DNA from: Bryobacterales bacterium
Lineage (GTDB): Bacteria; Acidobacteriota; Terriglobia; Bryobacterales; Bryobacteraceae
Length of the DNA stretch: 38,950 bases
Assembly (NCBI GenBank): GCA_003166875.1
Contig: PMUN01000125.1
Span: 15,129 to 54,078, forward strand
Direction: 5' to 3'
In this document: piece after piece, positions 23,201 through 34,785 of the stretch
How the letters are laid out: each line of letters opens with the position of its first letter
Numbering within the stretch: the first letter of the stretch is position 1
Notes under the pieces: model-generated
Databases searched by the model: none
What the model was told of the DNA's origin: nothing
The model's input: only the letters and a program-made list of their open reading frames with translations
Position numbers and translations under genes: made by a program

Positions 23201-23309
23201 ATACCCTTCAGGCGTGCAGTAGCGTGCAGGGGTTCTCGGGAAAGCTGGTATTAATGGGAACCACAGCAACCTAGAGTCTATAACTTATGCATTCTTATAA
23301 ACTTCCCAA

Positions 23310-23334
23310 GGTTCAAGTCCCACCCCGGGCACCA
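23310..23334 (+). pseudogene. 3' end of a tRNA-Leu gene (split tRNA, right part; att-like)
   Basis: The sequence has the T-loop UUCAAGU with the 3' T-stem CCCAC, then acceptor CCCGGGC (23324-23330), discriminator A and CCA to 23334. The 5' T-stem strand does not match (CAAGG instead of GUGGG), so only 25 nt are tRNA-derived. The acceptor strand is the exact complement of GCCCGGG at 9232-9238. This is the usual footprint left at the far end of a tRNA-integrated element. Confidence 0.8.
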
Positions 23335-23438
23335 TATATTCTGAGATTTAGGACCTTTTTAGACTTGGACAATCTTGGGAGAAATCAGATAGAAAACGCT
23401 ACGCAGAAACCGGTAGTCACGTTTAACGCGTTCGGACC

Positions 23439-23640
23439 TCAAGCCAGCAGCATGCTTTCTTCGAGGCCTTCCAGGGATTCGAGGAAGAGTGGCAGTGGCA
23501 AGGTGACGAGCCACTCTCAGCGCGCGATGCCAACCAGCGGGTTGCCGGCAACCTGCCGTTGCCAAACTCCTGGGGAACCGAAGGCGTCATCAATGAACGC
23601 TTTCGGACCGCCGCATTGTTTGCAATTATATTCAGGTAAT
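23439..23640 (-). pseudogene. Degenerate unidentified ORF
   Basis: A minus-strand frame reads NCKQCGGPKAFIDDAFGSPG, VWQRQVAGNPLVGIAR, a TGA (about 23520), then EWLVTLPLPLFLESLEGLEE and a stop at 23439. The coherent protein-like sequence and single CxxC suggest the tail of a real gene broken by a nonsense codon and an upstream frame change. I do not recognise it. The rest of 23335-23768 shows nothing else. Confidence 0.25.
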
Positions 23641-23768
23641 CCTTATCGAGCATTCTCCACGCAGCAATACCCAGCGCGCTCAACCGGCCACTCGCTTACC
23701 GAACAGACTGATGGCACATGAGGGGCCCGAGACGTTATAATCTCCGCCAATCTGTACCGGTTAGGAAC

Positions 23769-24050
23769 CTACACAAGCTCTAGCCGCAACTCGCGCCCAA
23801 CAGCAGTCGCGGCTTTGCGGAGCGTGCTCAAGGTCACGGCATCGTAGTCGGGATCGAGCAGACGGTCGAGCGCAGCACGGCTGGTGTGCATACGGCGCGC
23901 CATTTCTGCTTTTGAAAAGTGCTTCTCTTTCATGGCCGCTTCGACCTGCCGGGCCAGGACGCGCTTGATTGCAGTCGCCGTGACTTCCTCATAAATACCC
24001 TCCTCACGGAGCCAGCTATCGACGGATGATCCGATGTCTTTCTTTTTCAT
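23769..24050 (-). CDS. XRE-family antitoxin (HigA-like)
   Basis: This 93-aa protein has a helix-turn-helix in the middle (KEKHFSKAEMARRMHTSRAA, LDRLLDP, residues about 41-68) and ends AVGRELRLELV. Short XRE proteins with this layout are antitoxins that repress their own operon. Its start codon overlaps the end of the upstream toxin-like gene by 4 bp, so the two are translationally coupled with the toxin first, as in higBA-type loci. It lies about 430 bp outside the right tRNA fragment. Confidence 0.85.
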   Translation of the reverse strand: MKKKDIGSSVDSWLREEGIYEEVTATAIKRVLARQVEAAMKEKHFSKAEMARRMHTSRAALDRLLDPDYDAVTLSTLRKAATAVGRELRLELV

Positions 24051-24397
24051 GTACCTGTTCCTTTCTTCCGTTTAAGTGCCAGATCGATGTCCCGTTGAGG
24101 CGTCTTTTGGCTCTTCTTCATAAAGCCGTGAATCAGCACCATGCTCCCGTGCTCAACACAGAAAATAACCCGCGCAATCCGGCCCCGCGGCAAACTGCTC
24201 CGTACTTCCCACAATTCGTCCCCAAGCGAACGAACCAGCGGCATCCCGATCGGCCACGAGAACTCGACATCTTTGAGGTCCTCACCGATCACTTTCCGGT
24301 CTTCGCGCTCAAGGCCCTTCAACCACTCGCGCACCGGCTCATGTCCGCGATTGGAGCGGTAGAAACGTGCGGGTAGGCGCTTGAGACCGGGATTCAT
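24047..24397 (-). CDS. RelE/HigB-type toxin (Gp49-like)
   Basis: This 116-aa basic protein shows the HigB/Gp49 (DUF891) pattern: ARFYRSNRGHEPVREWLKGL near the N-terminus, IGEDLKDVEFSWPIGMPLVR, then LWEVRSSLPRGRIARVIFCV and VLIHGFMKKSQKTPQRDIDLA. HigB toxins are ribosome-dependent mRNA endonucleases neutralised by the neighbouring antitoxin. The conserved Lys/Arg residues of the RelE fold (RSSLPRGRIARV, GFMKKSQKTP) are present. It is first in a two-gene operon with the XRE antitoxin. Substrate specificity and activity are inferred from family only. Confidence 0.88.
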   Translation of the reverse strand: MNPGLKRLPARFYRSNRGHEPVREWLKGLEREDRKVIGEDLKDVEFSWPIGMPLVRSLGDELWEVRSSLPRGRIARVIFCVEHGSMVLIHGFMKKSQKTPQRDIDLALKRKKGTGT

Positions 24398-24839
24398 AGA
24401 GCACGGTACCAGTTTTGATACAGGCTGTCAATTCCGATCTTACGCGATCTTGTTACCGGCAGTACTCATGGCTCCATGCTCTCAGCGCCATTTTTTTCCT
24501 GTTGCCCCAAAGACAGCTGGGCGGAGGCACTGTAGCCGCCCCTGCTGTCGATGACGGATTTTGGCTCCCCTTCGCCTTGGCGCGGCGCACTAAGCTGGCA
24601 CTTATGCTCGCCAGATTTTTGGTGCCGTTTGGGGTTGAGAACCGCAAAACAGCAATCTAGAAAAACCTGAACATGTGAAATCAATGACTTTGGCAAAAGT
24701 AACGGGCGAAGGATCGCGCGGCTCTATAAGTTCCCCCCCAAAAACTGGACGTGAAAGAACTCGAACGGCTCACCGGTGCGGTTAGGATGGGTTCAACGCC
24801 TATCGGCAGTTGAACGATGAAGTTGCTTTGTGATGAAGT
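24398..24839. other. 442-bp intergenic region
   Basis: No convincing gene. A block TTCCCCCCCAAAAACTGGAC at about 24731-24750 recalls IS3-type terminal sequences, but no second end or transposase is present. Short frames on either strand (24415-24660, 24453-24647) lack ribosome binding sites. Confidence 0.4.
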
Positions 24840-25202
24840 TCACATTCCAAAAGCAGAAGTCTGCCAAGTCGTAATTTCAACGAGCACGGCGCAATCGTCA
24901 ATGTTGTTCCATATGGTTCCGGGCATATTCCAATAGACAAAATGATCTGTTCCACCATCTGGGCGAGGCCTTTTTATCGGCGTTCCGCTCCCTGTGTATA
25001 GAACGATGTTATCGCCCGCTTTGACCATTCCGGGCGCAAACCAATAGGCAGACTTAGGCGGTGTGGCTATTTTGTCTGAAATGTAGTGTGTCACGAAGAT
25101 CGCATAAAAATTAAGATTGGCATCGGCGAGCGCCCTAAGATGCAATCGTTCCTGGTTAGGGATTCCACGATCCGCAATGATGACTATCGCAAGGCGCATC
25201 AC
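24840..25202 (-). CDS. Small protein with lamin-tail-like signature, second gene of an operon
   Basis: This 120-aa protein starts at GTG 25200-25202 or ATG 25197-25199, overlapping the stop of the upstream gene. The body reads YWFAPGMVKAGDNIVLYTGS, then GGTDHFVYWNMPGTIWNNID and DCAVLVEITTW. The 'hydrophobic - G D - V L Y T G - W/Y..N - T I W N N - D C A V L' layout resembles lamin-tail-like (LTD) beta-sandwich domains found alone in bacterial hypotheticals. This is pattern recall, not a search. There is no signal peptide. Because it is coupled to a two-TM coiled-coil protein, the pair probably works together; the function is unknown. Confidence 0.55.
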   Translation of the reverse strand: MMRLAIVIIADRGIPNQERLHLRALADANLNFYAIFVTHYISDKIATPPKSAYWFAPGMVKAGDNIVLYTGSGTPIKRPRPDGGTDHFVYWNMPGTIWNNIDDCAVLVEITTWQTSAFGM

Positions 25203-25675
25203 TTAACCAACTTGGCAATTACACATCCGGTCACCCATACGATTCCAAACGCCAACGCGATTGGGCCTCTTGAGTTCTTCTCATCCCAGAAGAATGGAGC
25301 TAGGCCGATAATGGCGAACCCCGCGCCCAGCGAGCAGCTATACAGGACTTCGAATCGTGCTTGTCCCTTGAGCCTCTCTTCACTTCCCTTCAGTTTTTCT
25401 TCCGCAACATCCGCCCGCTTATCGGCACCATGGAATCTCTCCTCGTATCCTTCCAGTACTGTGCATCGTCCTTCAGCACGCCGCAGAAGCTCCAATATCA
25501 ATTTTTGAACTCCTGGACTTGCGAGTTCTGGGTCTGTCAGTCCTCGGGTGATTTCTTTGAATGCCTCGCCGCCTCCGGTGGCGGAAGTCGTCGCTTGCTC
25601 GGCTGTCACCGGCGTTTCGGCGACATGTTGACCTTGGGCATCATCGCCTCGTTCAGGCGTCGCAGGAGGAGTCAT
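25199..25675 (-). CDS. Coiled-coil protein with two C-terminal transmembrane helices
   Basis: This 158-aa protein has three parts. Residues 1-40 are low-complexity and polar. Residues about 58-107 form a charged coiled coil (KLILELLRRAEGRCTVLEGY, KRADVAEEKLKGSEERLKGQ). Two hydrophobic helices close it (about 110-128, VLYSCSLGAGFAIIGLAPFF, and about 136-154, PIALAFGIVWVTGCVIAKL), joined by WDEKNSRG. It is first in a two-gene operon, overlapping the lamin-tail-like gene. Cytoplasmic coiled coil plus two TM helices is a layout seen in some membrane effectors of defence systems, but nothing here proves that role. I do not recognise the family. Confidence 0.6.
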   Translation of the reverse strand: MTPPATPERGDDAQGQHVAETPVTAEQATTSATGGGEAFKEITRGLTDPELASPGVQKLILELLRRAEGRCTVLEGYEERFHGADKRADVAEEKLKGSEERLKGQARFEVLYSCSLGAGFAIIGLAPFFWDEKNSRGPIALAFGIVWVTGCVIAKLVK

Positions 25676-25737
25676 CTGAGAATTGACTTATTAGCCCAGC
25701 ATTGTATCATTATCGAGAACCAACCTGTGTTAATCCC

Positions 25738-25866
25738 GTGAAACAGCTTGGCAATTGCCCAGTGTGCGGACGACGCGTCCCTTCGCCCAGCGAAACCAAA
25801 GGCGAAGAAACGTCCCCCAGGACTGCAAGTTCCACCCGGAGCCAAATCGTGAACGGCGTGGGATAA
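25738..25866 (+). CDS. Possible 42-aa peptide with a CPVCG motif
   Basis: A GTG-initiated frame encodes KQLGNCPVCGRRVPSPSETK and a Ser/Thr-rich tail, ending with TAATAA. One CxxC knuckle is visible, too little for a zinc finger on its own. There is no ribosome binding site. It may be the start of a longer broken gene continued by the next frame. Confidence 0.25.
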   Translation: MKQLGNCPVCGRRVPSPSETKGEETSPRTASSTRSQIVNGVG

Positions 25867-25873
25867 TAAGTAC

Positions 25874-26161
25874 ATGTTGAAAATAGGCCACGCTAACCAG
25901 CAAAACATTCATCCAACTCAAACTTTCTGCGGGAAAGATATTTTTGCCGGGCTCGATCCCGCTGCCGAAGTTTCGATGAGCGTTCCTTCGTTGGGACCCA
26001 TGGAGCGGCACTTGATTACATGCCTGGAGTGCAGAATGTTTGTGGACGGACGATGGCCGCTCGATGTGCACGGTTTTGTGCAAGTGATCCCGCGAAGCAG
26101 CTTATCGGGCGCACAGCGAGTGCCCCCGCATCAATTGCTTACGTCGCCTCAATCTCGTTAA
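25874..26161 (+). CDS. Possible small hypothetical protein
   Basis: This 95-aa frame from ATG 25874 contains NIHPTQTFCGKDIFAGLDPA and MERHLITCLECRMFVDGRWP, including a CLEC pair. It lacks a clear ribosome binding site and ends inside the last codons of the convergent receptor gene. Minus-strand frames cover the same DNA. Low confidence. Confidence 0.3.
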   Translation: MLKIGHANQQNIHPTQTFCGKDIFAGLDPAAEVSMSVPSLGPMERHLITCLECRMFVDGRWPLDVHGFVQVIPRSSLSGAQRVPPHQLLTSPQSR

Positions 26162-29100
26162 TAAATTACCTTCAATGAAAACTGAATCTGCCGCGACGTT
26201 CCTGCCGTGCGGCTAATCTCGCCGAAGCCCGGGCCTAGGACGATATTTGAGGGCAGGCCGAAATTTACGAAGTTGAATACGTTGAAGAACTCGGCGCGGA
26301 ACTGCAGCGAGGCTACTTCGCCTTGCGCGCGGGTTACGAGCGGGGTGTCTTTGATTAGCGCCATGTCGAAATTGTGGAGGCCTGGGCCGCGGAACGTATT
26401 TCTGCCCAGAGTTCCGAAGACTCCCTGGTTTGGTCCAGTCCCGCCTGGGACATTGATCGGAATATAGAAAAACGAGGCGTTGTTCGCGCCCATTCCGAAA
26501 TAGTCTTCGCGCACCGTGCGGCTGGTGGAAAGATCCGGGCTGCCGATCTGATCGGGCCGGTCCGTGCCGTTCGCTCCTACTCCGGTCTGCTGCACGCCTG
26601 AGTAAACCGTGAAAGGAAGGCCGCTCATAAAAGTTCCGATGCCCAGTAGTTGCCAACCCGCCGTTAGCTTTTTGCCGAGAGGCCGAAGGAACGGCGCGCG
26701 GTCCGCGTGAAGATCCTGGAAGAGGCTGAACGCCAGCACGTTCTTGATGTCGAAGTTGGACACCGCTTTGTCGGCGCGGGTATCGTAGGGGTTTTCAGGC
26801 GCGGTTTGCACTACCGCGCCGGAATATCCGGAGACGAATCCGCCGAACACTGCGCTCGCGTCGTCAATGGATTTCGAAAGCGTATAGCTGGCTTGAAATC
26901 CCAGGCCGGAAGCGGTCAGATCCTTTTGCGCGGACACCTGCAAGGAATGATAGGTGGAGTGGGAACGATTGGTCATCAGGTTGATCGGTCCATAGCCGCC
27001 GGTGATTTGTCCCGATGAATTGAACTGCGTATAGGGCGCGAATCCAGGATCGGCGCCGGCAAAACCGTTTGGATAATCCGTTACTGGTAGCTTGATTCCG
27101 GCCGTGCCCACATAGGCCGCGGTTACCGTCGCGCCGCCGAGTTTTTGCTCCAGGCCCGCGGTCCATGTGCCGATGTAGCCGTTCTGAAAATTGGGCGCGA
27201 TGCCGGCAACGGCGAGCGGCGTGATCTGATGACCAGGGGAAAGCGCTGCAAGGTCCTGCTCAAAGCGCAGCACATCCATAAGCGTGTTACCTGGTACGAG
27301 TTTGGAATTGCCCGCCGCGAATATCGGCGATCCAGTTGGTGTGTACACCGGGGGCAGTTGCTGAGGCGTGATGGTGAGGCCGAAAGGAATGAATTCGCCG
27401 GGCGAGGCGGTGAGGCGCGGATAAAGGACAAATGGCGTGCTTGCTGTGAGGTAGTCGTCCTGATACAGATTGACCAAGAGCGTTGTGATCCCGGCGCCGG
27501 CGCGCAGCAACGTATTTCCGGCCGCGCGCCATTCCACCGCAAGACGCGGTCCCCAGCCGTTCTTGTCGAGCGAGTATGGTGGTTGAGGGTTGATGAGCAA
27601 CGTGGATCCGGGGTGCGAGCCGCCGAGCACGGGAGCGGAAGTTTCGAGGTTCGATTCGCGAATGCGGGATTCGATTTCATATCGCAAGCCGTAGTTGAGC
27701 AGCAGGCGAGGGGATATCTTCCAACTGTCCTGGATGAACACATTGTACGCATCGCGGTGGATGGCGGCATCGCCGATGCGCGGGCCCTGGGCGAACAGCA
27801 GCGGAGCGACGGCGGTGGTGTAAGTGAACGCGCTCGCGGTGAGGAGGCCGGTGAGGGCGTCCGGCAGAAGACCGCCGACTGGAATGTTGTGCGCGCCGCT
27901 CATGGACTGGATCGCGACGGGTGAATAGGCCGCTCCGCCGCCGAACTGGTACTGACCGTTCGGATTGATCCCGAACAGCGAGGTATCCCGGTTCAATCGC
28001 ACTTCGCCTCCGGCTTTGAAGCTGTGTTTTCCGTGATTCCATGCGATGGTCTGGCGGAGCTGCAGAAGATTGCCGAACCATGCCGTGACGGATCCAGCGG
28101 CTGCGTTGAACGCTTCGTACAGGCCATCGCCGAATGTGAGCGCGGGATCGGTGCGATCGAGCGTCGGGAACCCCGGCGTGGCGCGAGTGAAACTCAGGGA
28201 GGACTGCAGAGTGAGTGAGGCCGATGGCGTGCGGGTGTACGAGATGGCGGCGTTGCGCTGCTGATCGGTGAATTCGATGGCGAAATTCGGATCGATGGCC
28301 GTTTGGCTGGGGTTGGTGGTTGGCCCGACAGTGTTCTCCATGGTGAAGCGCGCGAACAATTGCGATTTGTCAGAAATGCGGTGATCGAGGCGCGCGGAAA
28401 ACTGATCCGAGACCGTTGTGACTTTTGAGGACGTCGCGTAGGTGCGCTGGCCATAGGGACCTTGAGCATCGTTGGGCAGGGGGTAGCGCGCCAGAAGTTT
28501 CGCGATCTGGGGGTTCACGGGAACGATCAGCGTGTCGCCGGGAAAGGCGGTGGTGTCGAGGCCAGAACGCTCGGCAGCGGTTGGAACGGGGATCACCTCG
28601 GTGTCGCTCAGCACTTGCCGGAAACCTTGGTATTCCAGGAAGTAGTAAGTTTTATCGCGGCCATTGTAGAGGCCTGGTATGACGAGCGGGCCGCCATTTG
28701 TGAAACCGAACTCATTGCGGATGAAGGGCGGGATGCGGCGTGGATCCACGCTGGAGCGTTGGTCGAAGAAATTGCGGGCATCCAGAGCTGAGTTGCGAAG
28801 AAACTCGAACGCGGAGCCGTGTTCGGAGTTGGTTCCCGAGCGCGTGACGATGTCGGTGAAGCCAGCGGCGCCGCGTCCGATTTCGGCGGGCATCCAACCG
28901 GAGCTGGAGCGGATCTCCTGGACAGCATCGACGTTGAAATTCGTGAAAGTGGCGCCGCCCATTTCGGGATCCGTGCTGTCGGCGCCATCCATCGCAAAGA
29001 CGGCGGCGGTTCCGCGCTGACCGTTGACGGCAAACTGCTGGGTGAAGTTGGCCGCGCCGTTGGTGTCCGTCATAGTGCCTGCGGCGAGCAGAAGCAACTG

Positions 29101-29547
29101 GCTGAAGTCGCGCTTGTTGAGGGGAAGCGAGGAGACGGCTTTGTTGGATAGCTGTTCGCCGCCGGTGCTCTGGCGTGAGCCTTGGTCTTCAAGAAGCGTG
29201 AGGCTGCCTTCGGGCGACAACTGCAGAATCGCATCCAGACCCGCGGTGGGCAGGTGCACTTTGCGGGAGTCGGTGGCCGTGGTGCGATCGTATTCCACCG
29301 AGATTGAATACTCGCCTGGCGCGAGCGCGGGGAACGTGAAGCGGCCGGTCGGTCCGGTCTTGGACGTCACGATGGATTTCCCCGATTGAAGATGCACTTC
29401 GGCGCCGGCGACTACTTTGCCGGTGCTGTCGCGTAGAATGCCGGTCCAGGGCTTTGTGTCTTGCGCCATTGCGCACGCAGCCAGAACGATCGCTGCAATT
29501 CCGTAAGCCAGAGGCTTGCGCCACGTTGAATAAGACTTCCCAACCAT
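26158..29547 (-). CDS. Oar-like TonB-dependent outer-membrane receptor with carboxypeptidase-regulatory-like domain
   Basis: This 1129-aa outer-membrane protein has a signal peptide at about 1-28 (AYGIAAIVLAACAMAQ). A CarboxypepD_reg-like domain at about 33-110 shows WTGILRDSTGKVVAGAEVHL and TGRFTFPALAPGEYSISVEY. A TonB plug follows (LPLNKRDFSQLLLLAAGTM, FAVNGQRGTAAVFAMDGADS, VDAVQEIRSSSGWMPAEIGR), then a large beta-barrel closing with FSLKVIY. This class is greatly expanded in acidobacteria and is thought to import or process polymers; the ligand is unknown. It is divergent from carA with a 49-bp gap. AAGGAGAG lies about 16 nt before the ATG, a long spacing. Confidence 0.93.
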   Translation of the reverse strand: MVGKSYSTWRKPLAYGIAAIVLAACAMAQDTKPWTGILRDSTGKVVAGAEVHLQSGKSIVTSKTGPTGRFTFPALAPGEYSISVEYDRTTATDSRKVHLPTAGLDAILQLSPEGSLTLLEDQGSRQSTGGEQLSNKAVSSLPLNKRDFSQLLLLAAGTMTDTNGAANFTQQFAVNGQRGTAAVFAMDGADSTDPEMGGATFTNFNVDAVQEIRSSSGWMPAEIGRGAAGFTDIVTRSGTNSEHGSAFEFLRNSALDARNFFDQRSSVDPRRIPPFIRNEFGFTNGGPLVIPGLYNGRDKTYYFLEYQGFRQVLSDTEVIPVPTAAERSGLDTTAFPGDTLIVPVNPQIAKLLARYPLPNDAQGPYGQRTYATSSKVTTVSDQFSARLDHRISDKSQLFARFTMENTVGPTTNPSQTAIDPNFAIEFTDQQRNAAISYTRTPSASLTLQSSLSFTRATPGFPTLDRTDPALTFGDGLYEAFNAAAGSVTAWFGNLLQLRQTIAWNHGKHSFKAGGEVRLNRDTSLFGINPNGQYQFGGGAAYSPVAIQSMSGAHNIPVGGLLPDALTGLLTASAFTYTTAVAPLLFAQGPRIGDAAIHRDAYNVFIQDSWKISPRLLLNYGLRYEIESRIRESNLETSAPVLGGSHPGSTLLINPQPPYSLDKNGWGPRLAVEWRAAGNTLLRAGAGITTLLVNLYQDDYLTASTPFVLYPRLTASPGEFIPFGLTITPQQLPPVYTPTGSPIFAAGNSKLVPGNTLMDVLRFEQDLAALSPGHQITPLAVAGIAPNFQNGYIGTWTAGLEQKLGGATVTAAYVGTAGIKLPVTDYPNGFAGADPGFAPYTQFNSSGQITGGYGPINLMTNRSHSTYHSLQVSAQKDLTASGLGFQASYTLSKSIDDASAVFGGFVSGYSGAVVQTAPENPYDTRADKAVSNFDIKNVLAFSLFQDLHADRAPFLRPLGKKLTAGWQLLGIGTFMSGLPFTVYSGVQQTGVGANGTDRPDQIGSPDLSTSRTVREDYFGMGANNASFFYIPINVPGGTGPNQGVFGTLGRNTFRGPGLHNFDMALIKDTPLVTRAQGEVASLQFRAEFFNVFNFVNFGLPSNIVLGPGFGEISRTAGTSRQIQFSLKVIY

Positions 29548-29596
29548 GCTTCAATAATAGTTACTCTCCTTCCCGAGCATTGGAGGTCAATCCGAA

Positions 29597-30730
29597 TTGA
29601 ATCAGGCATTACTCGCCCTGGAGGACGGGACGGTCTTCGAGGGCAGGAGCTTTGGTGCGCACCGAGATAAGCTGGGCGAAGTGGTCTTCAACACGGCCAT
29701 CACCGGCTATCAGGAGATTTTCACCGACCCTTCTTATTCAGGCCAGATCGTGGTGCTCACGAATCCGCAAATCGGCAATTACGGCGCCAACAAAGAAGAT
29801 CTGGAAGCTGCGCGGCCTTACATTGAAGGGCTGATCGTCCGCGAGTTCTCATCCATCGCGAGCAACTGGCGCTCGGAAGAGAATGCGGAACAGTTCCTGG
29901 CTGAAAACGGCGTACCGGTGGCGGCTGAGATTGATACTCGCGCGCTGGTTCGCCATCTGCGCACGCGCGGCGTGATGCGCGGGATCCTCGCGCCGGGCGG
30001 CGGCGATCGTGCGGAGCTGATTGAACGCGCCCGGCGATCGCCTTCTATGACTGGGCTTGATCTGGCCACGAGAGTTTCTACGCCGGTGAACTACGCCTGG
30101 GACAAACCGGTGGAACGCTGCTCGCCCTCTGAGCCAGTGCCCGCTCAGGTGGACCCGTGGTGTCACGTTGTGGCCTACGATTATGGAATCAAGCGCAATA
30201 TTCTGCGGCGGTTGGTGCAGGTGGGTGCGCGCGTAACGGTGGTGCCGGCGCTGACGTCGGCGGAAGATGTGCTTGCACTCAAGCCCGATGGAGTGTTCCT
30301 TTCTAATGGGCCGGGCGATCCGGAACCGCTGCAATATCAGGCGGAACAAGTTCGCAAGCTAATCGGCAAGAAGCCCGTGTTTGGCATCTGCCTGGGGCAT
30401 CAGATTCTCGGGCTCGCGTTGGGTGGGAAAACCTACAAGCTCAAGTTCGGGCATCGCGGCGCGAATCATCCGGTGTTGAATCAGGTGACGCAGAAGGTGG
30501 AGATTACTTCACACAATCATGGATTCGCTGTTGATCCGGATTCGCTCAACCAAAGCGAAGTGGAGTTGACGCACATCAATCTGAACGATCAAACGCTAGA
30601 GGGTTTTCGTCATCGCAACGAGCCGGTGTTTTGCGTGCAGTATCATCCGGAGGCTGCGCCCGGGCCGCATGATTCCCATTATCTGTTTGATGACTTCATG
30701 AGAATGATTAAAGATTTTAGCCGCAGATGA
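29597..30730 (+). CDS. carA: Carbamoyl-phosphate synthase small (glutaminase) subunit
   Basis: CarA hydrolyses glutamine and channels ammonia to CarB for carbamoyl phosphate (pyrimidine and arginine synthesis). The 377-aa protein has the N-terminal CPSase_sm domain ([54 protein letters not shown]) and a class I glutaminase domain with SNGPGDP. The nucleophile is Cys265 in [12 protein letters not shown], with His350 and Glu352 in [16 protein letters not shown] 29597 is the start: GGAGGT lies 9 nt upstream and the protein begins exactly at the family start. carB follows after 19 bp, forming an operon. Confidence 0.97.
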   Translation: MNQALLALEDGTVFEGRSFGAHRDKLGEVVFNTAITGYQEIFTDPSYSGQIVVLTNPQIGNYGANKEDLEAARPYIEGLIVREFSSIASNWRSEENAEQFLAENGVPVAAEIDTRALVRHLRTRGVMRGILAPGGGDRAELIERARRSPSMTGLDLATRVSTPVNYAWDKPVERCSPSEPVPAQVDPWCHVVAYDYGIKRNILRRLVQVGARVTVVPALTSAEDVLALKPDGVFLSNGPGDPEPLQYQAEQVRKLIGKKPVFGICLGHQILGLALGGKTYKLKFGHRGANHPVLNQVTQKVEITSHNHGFAVDPDSLNQSEVELTHINLNDQTLEGFRHRNEPVFCVQYHPEAAPGPHDSHYLFDDFMRMIKDFSRR

Positions 30731-30749
30731 ACGCAGATAAACGCGGATA

Positions 30750-33998
<3,249 letters not shown>

Positions 33999-34101
33999 GA
34001 GTCGCCGCTGGGAGCGAAATCGTGCAATTCTGAAACATTTTTACCCAGAAATGTCAGTTGACAGATGGGTTATCATGAACGATTGCGCTTTTAGAGGAGA
34101 A

Positions 34102-34470
34102 ATGCCGTCTAAAAAAACAAGTGCCCCCGCACTGAACCATGCCCCTGGCGTCCGCCGGCTCGACCTCGCAAGGTCCCGGAAGAAAGCAGGGGTCTCGCTC
34201 AATGACATCGCCGAAGAAACGAAGATTAGTTTGCGTTTTCTTCGGGCGATTGAAGAAGAGGAATTCGAGAAGCTGCCGGGCGGCATCTTCAGCACCAGTT
34301 ATCTGCGGCAATACGCCACGGCCATCGGCTACGACGAAACCGAATTGCTGGCGCATTTCGACCGCAAGATGAACCCGCCGGCTGCTGGTCTAGAAACGCG
34401 GCCGGATGCCAGTGGGAATCAAAGCTTCCTGGACCGGTGGCTGAAGATTCCGGCCGAGGCGCAGCGCTAG
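34102..34470 (+). CDS. RodZ-type helix-turn-helix protein
   Basis: The protein is 122 aa from ATG 34102; in-frame ATGs at 34051 and 34075 would give up to 139 aa. I prefer 34102 because the sequence before it has no ribosome binding site and low protein character, though GAGGAG lies only 2-3 nt away. The HTH_25/RodZ-like domain reads LDLARSRKKAGVSLNDIAEE, TKISLRFLRAIEEEEFEKLP, GGIFSTSYLRQYATAIGYDE. RodZ itself continues into a transmembrane helix and periplasmic domain, which are absent here, so this is a soluble DNA-binding-like variant. It lies 103 bp after carB and could be co-transcribed with it. Target unknown. Confidence 0.8.
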   Translation: MPSKKTSAPALNHAPGVRRLDLARSRKKAGVSLNDIAEETKISLRFLRAIEEEEFEKLPGGIFSTSYLRQYATAIGYDETELLAHFDRKMNPPAAGLETRPDASGNQSFLDRWLKIPAEAQR

Positions 34471-34501
34471 CGGCCCGAAGAAATAACCGAATTTCCGGTA
34501 T

Positions 34502-34634
34502 TGGGTCAGTTTCAGAATGTGGGGCAGGTTGGTAACTGTTGGTAACCTGCGCGCCGATTGGCAATCGACGCAAACTGCGCGGGTTAACAACCCGCGCGCA
34601 GGATGGCATCCTGCCCCACAACTAAACTGACCCA
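34502..34634. repeat. 133-bp nested palindromic element
   Basis: The outer arms are TGGGTCAGTTT (34502-34512) and AAACTGACCCA (34624-34634), exact complements. The next pair inward is TGTGGGGCAGG (34518-34528) and CCTGCCCCACA (34610-34620), also exact. Inside are four small palindromes in series: an imperfect one around GGTTGGTAAC...GGTAACC, CGATT-GGC-AATCG, GCGCGGGTT-AAC-AACCCGCGC and AGGAT-GGC-ATCCT. It contains no gene and lies between convergent genes. It resembles MITE/REP-type repeats. A transcript would fold into a multi-branched structure. Confidence 0.85.
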
Positions 34635-34785
34635 CTGCTGAATTCCGGAGGCGCGTCATCCAGCCCAGATGGCGCACATCCCGAATCAGAAACTCGCAGC
34701 GCTTTTGGACGCCATACGGAACCGATACACGATTGGATATCGGCCGGCGCGCGATGGCGTGGTCGGGATGTTCTTTGCAGGATCG

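Larger units (their letters stand above)
9269..23309. mobile_element. Putative decayed genomic island integrated in tRNA-Leu
   Basis: The interval is bracketed by the 5' half (9232-9276) and the 3' end (23310-23334) of a tRNA-Leu gene in the same orientation, with perfectly complementary acceptor strands. It contains a tyrosine-recombinase C-terminal remnant, an intron-bearing tRNA-Leu, many short stress-type genes, internal duplications and many gene fragments. Exact att cores are not resolved. A GGTTCAAGTCC block is shared by the 3' end at 23310 and the complete tRNA at 9623-9633. The island interpretation is inference. Confidence 0.6.

Noticed and set aside
24725-24755. Possible IS3-type terminal sequence
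   Set aside because: Only one CCCCCCAAAAACTGGAC-like block; no matching inverted end, target duplication or transposase found.
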